Source of the DNA: Paenarthrobacter aurescens TC1
GTDB taxonomy: Bacteria; Actinomycetota; Actinomycetes; Actinomycetales; Micrococcaceae
DNA: 64,000 nt
Reading direction: 5' to 3'
NCBI GenBank assembly: GCA_000014925.1
Contig: CP000476.1
Span: forward strand, 186,001-250,000
Position numbers and translations under genes: made by a program. Under the pieces are notes generated by a model. It was not told where the DNA came from. It ran no database searches and worked only from the letters and a program-made list of their open reading frames with translations. Shown one piece after another: positions 55,179 to 63,415 of this stretch. Position 1 is the first letter of the stretch. Each line of letters begins with the position of its first letter.

Positions 55179-56018
55179 ATGGAATATCTCGTGCATGGCG
55201 CTACCGGCGCCCAAGGTTCGCCCGTCCTTACATCCCTCAAGGCAGCAGGTCACTTGCCTATCGCTGCGGTACGCGATGGCTCCGGTGTTCCCGGAGAAGC
55301 AGTAAGTGTGGATTTATCCTCAGTTGACTCGCTTACCGCCGCCTACACCGGCGCGGACGGTGTTTTCATCCACCTTCCCCTCGCAGCCCCTGGCACACAG
55401 GAGGACTTTGCCCGAAATGTTGCCGGCGCATTGGAGAAAACCCGGCCAGCCCGGGTCGTGTTCTCAACGAGCGGCTACCCCGCATCGACGGAAGCCCCTT
55501 TGACCGCACACGGGATTTTGGCCGCGTACCTCGGTACCAGCGGGTTGTCTTACGCGGTCGTTGAACCACGCCTCTACTTGGAAAACCTCCTCCTGCCACC
55601 GGTGCTCAGCGTCGTGAAGGAAGACGACACACTGCAATACCCGCTTAAGGGCAGCTACAAGGCCTCCTGGAGTTCCCACTTGGATGTCGCTGACGTTGTC
55701 GTCAAGCTCCTGACTGAAAGTCGAATCAACGGGAACGTGTCAGTTGGATCGCTGCCCGCACTCTCCGGCGCGGATCTTGCCCGGGGCTTCAGCGCATACC
55801 TGGGCACAACCATCAGATACGAAAGCATCAGCCCAAAGGAATTTGGTATTGCCACCGTTCCGCTTTTCGGCGAAGCCGGTGTCCAGCCGGTAGTCGAGGC
55901 TTATGAGTATCGTCAAAGCCAGCAGGGCGACGTCATCCTTGAAGCACGTTCTGCCCAGAAACTCCTCGGAATCGCACCGCGCACAGTTGAGGAGTGGCTG
56001 AAGGAACTGGCAGCCTAA
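55179..56018 (+). CDS. NmrA-like NAD(P)-binding protein (QorB-type quinone reductase)
   Basis: The 279-residue protein begins YLVHGATGAQGSPVLTSLKAAGH, an atypical SDR/NmrA Rossmann motif, followed by ADGVFIHLPL, VVFSTSGY and VEPRLYLENLLLPPVL. No catalytic YxxxK is apparent, as in NmrA and QorB-like proteins. It may reduce quinones with NADPH or act as a redox sensor. Paired with an HxlR regulator it looks like a quinone/aldehyde stress cassette. Confidence 0.85.
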   Translation: MEYLVHGATGAQGSPVLTSLKAAGHLPIAAVRDGSGVPGEAVSVDLSSVDSLTAAYTGADGVFIHLPLAAPGTQEDFARNVAGALEKTRPARVVFSTSGYPASTEAPLTAHGILAAYLGTSGLSYAVVEPRLYLENLLLPPVLSVVKEDDTLQYPLKGSYKASWSSHLDVADVVVKLLTESRINGNVSVGSLPALSGADLARGFSAYLGTTIRYESISPKEFGIATVPLFGEAGVQPVVEAYEYRQSQQGDVILEARSAQKLLGIAPRTVEEWLKELAA

Positions 56019-56043
56019 CCATCATCCGAAGGGCGCGTCTCTT

Positions 56044-56391
56044 GTGCCCGCGGATTGGCATCAATACGCCGGAGATTACGAAAACCAGCTATTTGACCTG
56101 GAGAACGATCCTCACGAACGGGTGAACCTGATCCACGACCCGGCCACTGCTCAGGTTGCCATAGAGATGAGCGCAGCATTGAGAAGCATCTGTGATCCGG
56201 AGGTAGTCAACGCACAGGCCTTCAACGACCAAGCGGCCATTATTGAGAAAGCCGGAGGGGAACAGGCTATTCGCCGCAGAGGATTCGTAACCCCCATGCC
56301 AGTGCCCGATGACGTTCGAGGAGATTTCGACGATGGAGCCGCTTCAGCGGGGAAGATCATAGACCCCCACAACCAAGTAGGGACTGCATAA
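56044..56391 (+). pseudogene. Sulfatase C-terminal fragment
   Basis: The frame matches only the end of type I sulfatases of the choline-sulfatase/phosphonate monoester hydrolase sort: NQLFDLENDPHERVNLIHDP (near residue 14), then LRSICDPEVVNAQAFNDQAAIIEKAGGEQ. The formylglycine CxPxR site and metal-binding N-terminus (about 400 residues) are missing. It begins 25 bases after the NmrA-like gene and lies inside the pair of resolvase repeats. Confidence 0.82.
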
Positions 56392-56469
56392 CCAGAAGCT
56401 GTAACCACCCCGCCGCCGAGCCGATGCGGAACGCCTCTTCAACTTCATGAGAAGCGGGGAGCAACATCG

Positions 56470-56870
56470 ATGGCAGGTTGAATTGCCGGTACACCCCAAC
56501 CTGACAAGGGAGTATCAGGGGCTTGACTTCTTTGTAGGAGGGTTCTAGAACTCAACCTTACGGGCGAAGGTTGGAGGCAGCAGTGGTCGGACAGCGAATC
56601 GGGTATGTACGGGTGAGCACGCTGGACCAGAACGAGAAACGCCAGCTCGATGGCCAGGTTTTGGACCGGGTCTTCACGGACAAGGCCTCGGGCAGGGACA
56701 CTGCCAGGCCGGAGCTTACTGAATTGCTGCGGTTCGCCAGAGATGGGGACACCGTGGTGGTGCACAGCATGGACCGGCTCGCCCGTAACCTCGACGACTT
56801 ACGGGCTTTGGTCCAAGGCATGACCTGCAAGGGCGTGCGGGTGGAGTTCGTCAAGGAGAGCCTGGTTTTC
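56470..56870 (+). repeat. Direct repeat with resolvase gene, copy 2
   Basis: Contains TTGACTTCTTTGTAGGAG (56523-56540) and TAGAAC (56546), a promoter-like layout for the resolvase, then its coding start. Partner of the repeat at 54065-54470; the upstream part is shared with the res-like sequence at 2648-2682. Confidence 0.75.
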
Positions 56871-57149
56871 ACCGGGGAGGACTCCCCCATGGCCAATCTC
56901 ATGCTCTCGGTGATGGGTGCTTTCGCTGAATTCGAACGTTCCCTGATTCGGGAACGCCAGCGGGAAGGCACTGCCCTGGCTAAACAGCGTGGTGCCTACA
57001 AAGGACGGAAAAAGACCCTCACACCAGAAGGGGCCGCCGAACTGGTCCAGCGCGCCGGCAGTGGTGTACCGAAGGCCGTACTTGCCCGTGATTACGGAAT
57101 CAGCAGGGAGACCGTCTACCAGTACCTGCGCCAGGCCAAGCTGGAGTGA
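56583..57149 (+). CDS. Serine recombinase (resolvase/invertase family)
   Basis: GTG 56583 (TTG 56571 in the same frame is alternative) gives 188 residues. The catalytic domain has YVRVSTLDQN with nucleophile serine (near residue 9), VVHSMDRLARNLDDLRALVQ with the arginine of the DRLxR motif (near 65) and the long E-helix LMLSVMGAFAEFERSLIRERQREG. A C-terminal HTH_7 domain (KAVLARDYGISRETVYQYLRQAK) binds DNA. It resolves or inverts DNA at short res-like sites, perhaps the palindromic repeats noted upstream. It is intact and may still act on the flanking copies. Confidence 0.93.
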   Translation: MVGQRIGYVRVSTLDQNEKRQLDGQVLDRVFTDKASGRDTARPELTELLRFARDGDTVVVHSMDRLARNLDDLRALVQGMTCKGVRVEFVKESLVFTGEDSPMANLMLSVMGAFAEFERSLIRERQREGTALAKQRGAYKGRKKTLTPEGAAELVQRAGSGVPKAVLARDYGISRETVYQYLRQAKLE

Positions 57150-57453
57150 CCCGCCCCCTGAGGGTGCTGTAATTGCGCCTTGGCCCTCGGCCGTAGCTTT
57201 GCGGAAGGTCCGTTATCGGCGATATGAAAATGGGCAGGGGAGCCGCTATTTTTTCTCCTTGATGTATTGCCCCACACAAGGGCAGCGCCCTGGCCAACAG
57301 TGGTGTTGACGCAGCAGTCGTTCCTATCGATGGCTTTTATACACAGAGCTCCTATAGTCCTTGAAGGTAGGCTCCTAAACCTGGACTACTGGGCCCAACG
57401 GGCATGGAACGACCTTGCAGTGGCCTGATACCTCACCGCTCTACCGTTGGGGA
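57150..57453. other. Intergenic region, nothing recognised
   Basis: No gene, strong hairpin or repeat seen between the resolvase and the response-regulator stop. Confidence 0.45.
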
Positions 57454-58233
57454 CTAGAGGGTCAGCCGGTATCCGAAGCCGTGTACCGTTTCGATCCAGC
57501 GGGGTCGTTTGGGGTTTTCCCCTAGTTTCTTGCGGAGGTTGCTGAGGTGCACCTCTACTGCACGCTCTTCTTTGGCGCTGACAAAGGAACCGTTGTTGTA
57601 GGGCTCATTGCGCAGCCAGCGTACGAGGTCGGCCTTGGTTTGAACGGTTCGTCCGTTTTTCAGTAGAGCCAGAAGGATGTCGAACTGGCTGCGTGTCAGG
57701 GCAGTAGGCACACCATCAATCGCTGCCTGTCGAGTGCCTTGGTCCAGGGTCAGCCCTTTGTGCATGAAGTCGGAGCTGTCAGCTGGAACGACAGGGATGG
57801 CGTGCGCATCGGTGGGCTTGGGAGGGACAGGAGGGGGATGATTGTTGTCGTTCTGATGGGTGCTTCTCGGTCTTCGAAGCATTGCTTTTATGCGTGCCCT
57901 GAGCTCCCGGGGGCGGAACGGTTTTGTGATGTAGTCATCGGCTCCCGCTTCAAATCCCATGAGCGCATCGGCTTCATCGGCCCGACCGCTAACGATAATG
58001 ACGTAGGCGTCGCTGAAGGTCCTGATGCGGCGAGACGCTTCAAGCCCGTCAAAGTCGGGGAGGCCGATGTCGATTGTCACGATGTCAGGGTTGTGTTCCT
58101 TTACACGCTCAAGGCCTTCAGATCCTGAGGAGGCTGCGTGCACGGCGAAGCCGGACTGCCGGAAAATTTCTGCCACGGCTGCCCTTATATCCTCGTCGTC
58201 TTCAATCACCACCGCCACGCCGCGCTCTCCCAC
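57454..58233 (-). CDS. OmpR-family response regulator (no kinase partner in window)
   Basis: GTG 58231-58233 with GGAG upstream gives 259 residues. The receiver domain (about 5-120) has the acidic pair (VVIEDDEDIR), the phosphoacceptor in VTIDIGLPDFDG near residue 56 and ADDYITKPFRPREL with the lysine near 107. A long Pro/Asn linker (about 130-150) leads to a winged helix (about 165-258: LTRSQFDILLALLKNGRTVQTKADLVRWLR, HLSNLRKKLGENPKRPRWIETVHGFGYRL). No histidine kinase gene is adjacent, so the signal is unknown; the Pel-like locus and galU nearby suggest polysaccharide control. Confidence 0.92.
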   Translation of the reverse strand: MGERGVAVVIEDDEDIRAAVAEIFRQSGFAVHAASSGSEGLERVKEHNPDIVTIDIGLPDFDGLEASRRIRTFSDAYVIIVSGRADEADALMGFEAGADDYITKPFRPRELRARIKAMLRRPRSTHQNDNNHPPPVPPKPTDAHAIPVVPADSSDFMHKGLTLDQGTRQAAIDGVPTALTRSQFDILLALLKNGRTVQTKADLVRWLRNEPYNNGSFVSAKEERAVEVHLSNLRKKLGENPKRPRWIETVHGFGYRLTL

Positions 58234-58386
58234 CGTTGCTCCCTCTGTCGTGGAACCCTGCTGCTGCGCTGATTGTTGCTTCCACCGGTGCCTGTGTGAG
58301 CTTTCTAATCAGCAGTAAGCCGGAATCCCGCTTTTGCTCTTTCTTCTACATTCGATGCGGTCCACCGTGTGGCTGGTTTGGTCACC

Positions 58387-59280
58387 TCAGTTGTTGACGA
58401 AGCCCTTCATCCAGGTCTTCAGGTCCTCGCCGAATTCCACCCGCTCGGACGCCAGAGTGATGACGGCTTTGAGGTAGCTCAGCTTGTCGCCTGTGTCGAA
58501 GCGGCGGCCTTTGAAGACGACGCCATACACGCCGGCTCCTTGGCTTTCGCCGGCGGCCAGGGCTTGGAGTGCATCTGTCAGTTGGATCTCGTTGCCGCGG
58601 CCTGGCTCTGTGTTTTCTAGGACGTCGAACACGGAGGGGTGCAGAACGTACCGGCCGATCACGGCCAGGTTTGACGGGGCCTCGTTAACAGCAGGCTTTT
58701 CCACCAGGCTGTTGACGCGGACGTAGTCCTCTCCCTCAATGGCGGTGATGTCAGCACACCCATAGGCACTTATCTGGGAGGGATCAACCTCTATGAGCGC
58801 GATTACGGAACCGCCGGTCTTCTGCTGCACTTCCATCATGGTTTCGAGCAGGGTCTCGGCCTCATCAATCAGGTCATCACCCAGAAGAACGGCGAACGGC
58901 TCGTTGCCTACGTGCTGTTTGGCGCATAGGACGGCGTGGCCCAGGCCCTTTGCTTCGCCCTGGCGAACGTAGTGAATGGGACCCAGCTCTGCGGCGTACT
59001 GAATCGACTCGAGGCGGTCTTTGTCGCCTTTAAGTTCCAGTACACGCTCGAGGCCGGGCGCGCGGTCGAAGTGGTCCTCAAGTGCTCGCTTGCTCCGCCC
59101 GGTAATCATCAGGACGTCGTCGAGGCCTGCCTTGATGGCCTCCTCTACTACGTACTGGATGGCTGGCCGGTCAACTACCGGCAGCATCTCCTTCGGCATT
59201 GCCTTGGTGGCGGGCAGGAAGCGAGTTCCCAATCCGGCAGCAGGAATAACGGCTTTGGTTACAGTTTTCCCCTTAGTCAT
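58387..59280 (-). CDS. galU: UTP-glucose-1-phosphate uridylyltransferase
   Basis: The 297-residue protein has AVIPAAGLGTRFLPATKAMPKEMLPVVDRPAIQYVVEEA (nucleotide and metal site) at residues 9-47, a mid QGEAKGLGHAVLCA segment, and VEKP near 175, typical of GalU. It makes UDP-glucose for glycogen, cell-wall and exopolysaccharide synthesis. It is on the opposite strand to the Pel-like genes, 900 bases away, and likely supplies their UDP-sugar precursors. Confidence 0.95.
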   Translation of the reverse strand: MTKGKTVTKAVIPAAGLGTRFLPATKAMPKEMLPVVDRPAIQYVVEEAIKAGLDDVLMITGRSKRALEDHFDRAPGLERVLELKGDKDRLESIQYAAELGPIHYVRQGEAKGLGHAVLCAKQHVGNEPFAVLLGDDLIDEAETLLETMMEVQQKTGGSVIALIEVDPSQISAYGCADITAIEGEDYVRVNSLVEKPAVNEAPSNLAVIGRYVLHPSVFDVLENTEPGRGNEIQLTDALQALAAGESQGAGVYGVVFKGRRFDTGDKLSYLKAVITLASERVEFGEDLKTWMKGFVNN

Positions 59281-60184
59281 AGCTGAACCCTACAAACGGA
59301 TGCGGCAATGTGACAATTTTGAAGCCGAAAATTTGGAGGCACCTTTTCACACCGGCAACAACTGTCACTCTATACGCAGCGTGGCTTAGTAACGGAATCC
59401 GCTAAACCAACCGGCACGGCTTGGATTAGAACAAATCTTTATCTAAACTCGGATCCCACTCGTGAGATTTTAGTCACACCTAGAGCTTTGATGGACAAGG
59501 TCCCCTTCTGGTGCCTTGTCCTGCATTGACCTCACTGCGCATACATCCACGCGCGGCGCAGCGGAGGCGCCTGACCTGCGGTGATGGTGGCTTGACATGC
59601 GAAACTGCGCTGCCCTGAGGAAATGTTGAGCATTAGCATGCGATTTGACGAGATCTTGATCAAGGGCAAAGAAAATGTTGAGGGGCGCCTGATTAGCTGG
59701 ATTTGTAGTCGCCCGTGGAGCTGGTGATTGCATGAAGGGTTTGAATGATTCTTCTGTTTTCTTGGTCGTTAAGAAACATGCAGCAGAGGGACGCTTGAGC
59801 GCTATTGGGAAAGCAAGTAGTGCTGCTAAGAAAAATAGAGTACTCGCTACTCGTGCGGACTCCTGCTGTCTTGTTTGTAATTGGTTTGCCGATTTTCGGC
59901 CTCCTTTGCGGGGGTCGGTATCTGCCGGAGTCGACGGCGGAAGCTAGCCCCTTGAGACCGGGTTGGCCCCCCAGCCCGCGGTCGACTCCCCTTCCGTGTT
60001 CACTTCCAGCGTTCCGTCCAGTTTCGATTGCAAAAACTAACGCCTGCCGCGTCTCAATCATCGAAGAGAGACCGGCGGGCGTTTCCATGCCCGCAGGCAA
60101 ACCGCGACCGCGGTTCAGCTGAAGGCCCCCGCCCCATGCCCGCCCGACCGCCTTAGCCTGTCCCAGAGGAAAGAACCAAATCTT
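59281..60184. other. Long leader/intergenic region before Pel-like genes
   Basis: About 900 bases with a terminator-like hairpin at 60039-60083. Short open frames occur; one (59805-60122) begins with a hydrophobic helix after a basic start, perhaps a small membrane protein, but ribosome site and homology are unclear. Confidence 0.45.
60039..60083. terminator. Long hairpin upstream of Pel-like operon
   Basis: AACGCCTGCCG pairs with CGGCGGGCGTT (one wobble) and an inner GTCTC/GAGAC continues the stem to 16 bp around a 12-base loop. On the minus strand it is followed by a T-rich TTAGTTTTT, so it terminates best for that strand, or acts as a leader element of the plus-strand operon. Confidence 0.6.
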
Positions 60185-61636
60185 TTGAAGTCCTTGTTAC
60201 AAGATTCGTATACCCGTCAGATGTCCATGGTCATTGTCGTAGGACTAGTGTTGTCGGCTCTTGTACCGTTCGTGGTTCAACTCTTTCCTGCCGGCACAGA
60301 CCTTCCCGTTCTCGCCGCAGCCGTGCTTCCTTTCCTGCTGGCCCTCGCCCTGATCATCAAGCCCGGCATTGTCGGGCCGGACCGCGCCGCGGATGGCCCC
60401 GCAACTGAGCGTTTGGGGGCGGCCCTCCTCCTGTACCTCTCCCCCGTGCTCCTGTTGAACGTTGTCTATCCGCTGGTCAGCCCTTCCATGGCCGCCGTGG
60501 ACATCGACGGGGTGCCGCTGACGCTGGTGGTGCTGGCCTCATCCATTACCGTGCCCTGGATGGCCCAGGCGGCATGCCTTCCCATTTACCGGGTACTTGG
60601 GGATCTCATGGCCGAACGGAACCTCGAAGAGATCACGCGGAGGTTCTGCCAGCACTGGCCCACGATATTGGTCCAGTCCCTGCCCCTGATTGCGGTGTTT
60701 GCTGTACCCATGTGGTTGGCAACGGGCTGGTCCGCCACAGTGATGATCGATTACGCAGTCCTTTGTGTCCTGCATCTGATCTTCGTCCAGTCACTTGTTC
60801 TCGCCAACGTCGCAAACCGCCGCGGCCTTTGGGCCATCGCCTGGTCAGGCTACGCTGCCGCCCTCTTTATAGCTCCCACCATGTGGTGGCTTCCGCCCTT
60901 GGTCGGGACCGTCACGCAGGTGCTGGCAATGCGCTCCGGCCTTCGTTACCTGGGTTTTGCCCAACGTCTGAGCATGCGCGTCTTCGGCATGGATCTGGTC
61001 CGGGGCCTCCTTATGGGCGCAGTCCTGTGGGCCGACAAGTTCGCCCTGTTCCTGGCATCCAAAGGCGACTTTCAGGTAGTCGCCGTGTTCGCCGCCATGC
61101 TGCCAGCCGTTGTTGCCTACAACTTCTACTTCGTCCATCTGGCCCCAGGGGTGGATCGTGCTCTCCACGGCATGCACCGTGATATTGCCGAAGCCCCCAT
61201 CGGCTCACTTAAGGGCAGTTCCCGGCGGCTCACCCGTGTTGTCGACCGGTCCGTACTGCTCACCGGAGCGATCGCAGCACTGCTGACACTGTCGGTCTCC
61301 CTTGTCATGGCAGGCGTTGATCCGCTGCACACACTGTTGGCGGTAGCCGCTGCCGCAGCATCCTGGGGATTTATGGTCCTGACGCTGCTGAGCTACGAAC
61401 TGGATTTCATCGGCGAGAAGACCACACCACAGATCATTGGGGCAGTGCATCTCGCAATCTGCGTCCTCGCTTTTACTGCCGGCGGACTCTTCGGTCCCCT
61501 CACCGGCGCGGCCGGAAGTTACCTCCTGTTGGGGGCCGTGGACTTCGTTCTCATCGGCGTCGCATGGGTGCTTTACAAGCACCACTGGAGCCAACCGGAG
61601 TACACGCTCTTCTGGCGCCACGCCACCACCTGGTAA
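60185..61636 (+). CDS. pelG: PelG-like polysaccharide transporter
   Basis: The 483-residue protein has about twelve membrane helices and the look of the PelG/polysaccharide-flippase group, with MDLVRGLLMGAVLWADKFALFLAS as a feature near 255-280. It would move the nascent Pel-like polysaccharide across the membrane with PelF. Start is uncertain: TTG 60185 (AGAGGAAAG upstream at loose spacing) or ATG 60221. Assignment rests on topology, length and the adjacent PelF-like gene. Confidence 0.72.
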   Translation: MKSLLQDSYTRQMSMVIVVGLVLSALVPFVVQLFPAGTDLPVLAAAVLPFLLALALIIKPGIVGPDRAADGPATERLGAALLLYLSPVLLLNVVYPLVSPSMAAVDIDGVPLTLVVLASSITVPWMAQAACLPIYRVLGDLMAERNLEEITRRFCQHWPTILVQSLPLIAVFAVPMWLATGWSATVMIDYAVLCVLHLIFVQSLVLANVANRRGLWAIAWSGYAAALFIAPTMWWLPPLVGTVTQVLAMRSGLRYLGFAQRLSMRVFGMDLVRGLLMGAVLWADKFALFLASKGDFQVVAVFAAMLPAVVAYNFYFVHLAPGVDRALHGMHRDIAEAPIGSLKGSSRRLTRVVDRSVLLTGAIAALLTLSVSLVMAGVDPLHTLLAVAAAAASWGFMVLTLLSYELDFIGEKTTPQIIGAVHLAICVLAFTAGGLFGPLTGAAGSYLLLGAVDFVLIGVAWVLYKHHWSQPEYTLFWRHATTW

Positions 61637-61723
61637 CCCACCTGAACGCACGACATCGGCGAAGACTCTTCGCGCCCAAGCAATCTCAATGCCTCAATGC
61701 CTGAATGACTAAGGGGAAACATC

Positions 61724-63415
61724 TTGTATTCGACTGTTAAGCACTGGACCACTCAACGCAAGGACGTTCTGCCTCTGCGCGCCTCCGCTCCGGAAGCGCC
61801 GGCCGAGCCTGTGTATGAAGACGTCGATGTGGCCATCGTGATGGAGTCCACCTACCCGTACCTCAAGGGCGGGGTCTCCGCGGTCGTTCATGACATCGTG
61901 ACCCATAACCCTGATCTGAGCTACGGCATCATCCACATCACCTGGGACTCGGACTCACCGATGACGGACCTGTACGGGATGCCCTCCAACGTCCGATGGG
62001 TACGCACCGTGTTCCTGAGCATGGAAGAACACCGCCACAACTTCCTTTCCGTCTCAGCAAAAGACCTCGGCATGACTGCACAGCAGCGTGAAGAACTCTC
62101 CCACCGCCTGTTCAACGCCCTCTACGCGCTGTCCGAGCGCGGTGAAGTTGAGCACCTTTGGGACCTGATCGACGAAGGCCTGAACGAACGCACCCGTCAG
62201 TACCCCCTGTGGGCCCTGCTCGGGTCCAGAGAGTTTATGCAGACCCTGCAGGAACGTATGCCCCAGTTGAACCTGTCCCTGGCGAACTCGTTCTGGACAC
62301 TGCGCAATTTCTTCTCGCTGGCCTTCGCCGTGCTCGGTGAAACCATGCCGCGGGCGAAGGTCTACCACGCCCACACGACGGGCTATGCGTCACTGCTCGG
62401 AGCGGCCGCGGCACGAGATCACGACACGGCGTTCCTGCTCACGGAGCACAACCTTTACGTCCGGGACACGGTTAACACCCTGCTGGACCGCAACATGGCC
62501 CTGTCCATCACAGAGGATGATTACCGGACCTTCGATGTGACCGCTGAGCAGCGGGCCTGGATGGCGTGGTGGACGGAAATGGGCCGGTTCTGCTATCCCA
62601 GCGCACGCCTGATCACCTACCTTTACCCGAGTGCCATCACGGAGGCGGCCCGCCTCGGCTCCGACATCGACAAGTCGGTGGTGGTGCCCAACGGCATGGT
62701 CATTGAAGAGTTCGACGATAAGTACCGCGCCCGTCAGCAAGCCCTGGTGAAAATGGAGCAAGAAGGCTCAGATTATGTCTGGCACCTTGTGTATATCGCA
62801 CGGGTAGTCCCCATCAAGGGGCTCCTGGATCTGCTGTCCAGCCTCGAGATCCTACGGGACCGCGGGTTCCCGAACCTGCACCTTGACGTCCTGGGCCCGA
62901 CCGAGCATGTTCCCGAATACTACGAAGCCTGCCTCGCGAAAATCGACGCCCTCGGCCTCCACGACCACGTCACGATCCACGGGACAGTCAACGTACGGGA
63001 CATGCTTGATCAGTTCGACCTCCTGGTCCTTCCCAGCTACAACGAAGGCCAGCCCATCGTCATCCTCGAAGCAATGGCCGCAGGCATCCCCACTGTTGGC
63101 TCCGACGTCGGCGGCGTCGCCCAGCAGATCGCCGACGACCTCTACACTGCGGACGGCCGCACCATAGGTCCCTGCGGAGAGACCGTCACCCCTGGCGACG
63201 TCGTACAAATGGCTGATGGTATCGAGGCAGTCATCGGCAACCTGGATTCCTACGCTGCGTACGCGGCGAACGCGCGTACCCGGGTCCAGGAACTCTTCCA
63301 GATGCACGAGGTGATGTCCTCGTATAACCAGATCTACCGTGCCCTGGGCGACCTGCCGGTTGTGGGCGAAACGATCGAGCTTCTCCACCATGAGCTGGCG
63401 TCGGTAGAGTCGTGA
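61724..63415 (+). CDS. pelF: PelF-like GT4 glycosyltransferase
   Basis: TTG 61724 follows AAGGGG; 563 residues. Near the start VAIVMESTYPYLKGGVSAVVHDIV is the PelF opening for donor binding, HTTGYASLLGAAAARDHDTAFLLTEHNLYVRD lies near 220, and the C-terminal GT-B half has VVPNGMVIEEFD, RVVPIKGLLDLL, VLGPTEHVPEYYEACLAKIDALGLHDHVTIHG and the E-x7-E motif in YNEGQPIVILEAMAAGIPTVGSDVGG. PelF polymerises UDP-amino sugars in Pel. It overlaps the next gene by GTGA. Confidence 0.9.
   Translation: MYSTVKHWTTQRKDVLPLRASAPEAPAEPVYEDVDVAIVMESTYPYLKGGVSAVVHDIVTHNPDLSYGIIHITWDSDSPMTDLYGMPSNVRWVRTVFLSMEEHRHNFLSVSAKDLGMTAQQREELSHRLFNALYALSERGEVEHLWDLIDEGLNERTRQYPLWALLGSREFMQTLQERMPQLNLSLANSFWTLRNFFSLAFAVLGETMPRAKVYHAHTTGYASLLGAAAARDHDTAFLLTEHNLYVRDTVNTLLDRNMALSITEDDYRTFDVTAEQRAWMAWWTEMGRFCYPSARLITYLYPSAITEAARLGSDIDKSVVVPNGMVIEEFDDKYRARQQALVKMEQEGSDYVWHLVYIARVVPIKGLLDLLSSLEILRDRGFPNLHLDVLGPTEHVPEYYEACLAKIDALGLHDHVTIHGTVNVRDMLDQFDLLVLPSYNEGQPIVILEAMAAGIPTVGSDVGGVAQQIADDLYTADGRTIGPCGETVTPGDVVQMADGIEAVIGNLDSYAAYAANARTRVQELFQMHEVMSSYNQIYRALGDLPVVGETIELLHHELASVES

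Noticed and set aside
59805..60122. Possible small membrane protein before the Pel-like genes
   Set aside because: It has a hydrophobic helix but no ribosome site, and the second half looks non-coding and covers a terminator-like hairpin.
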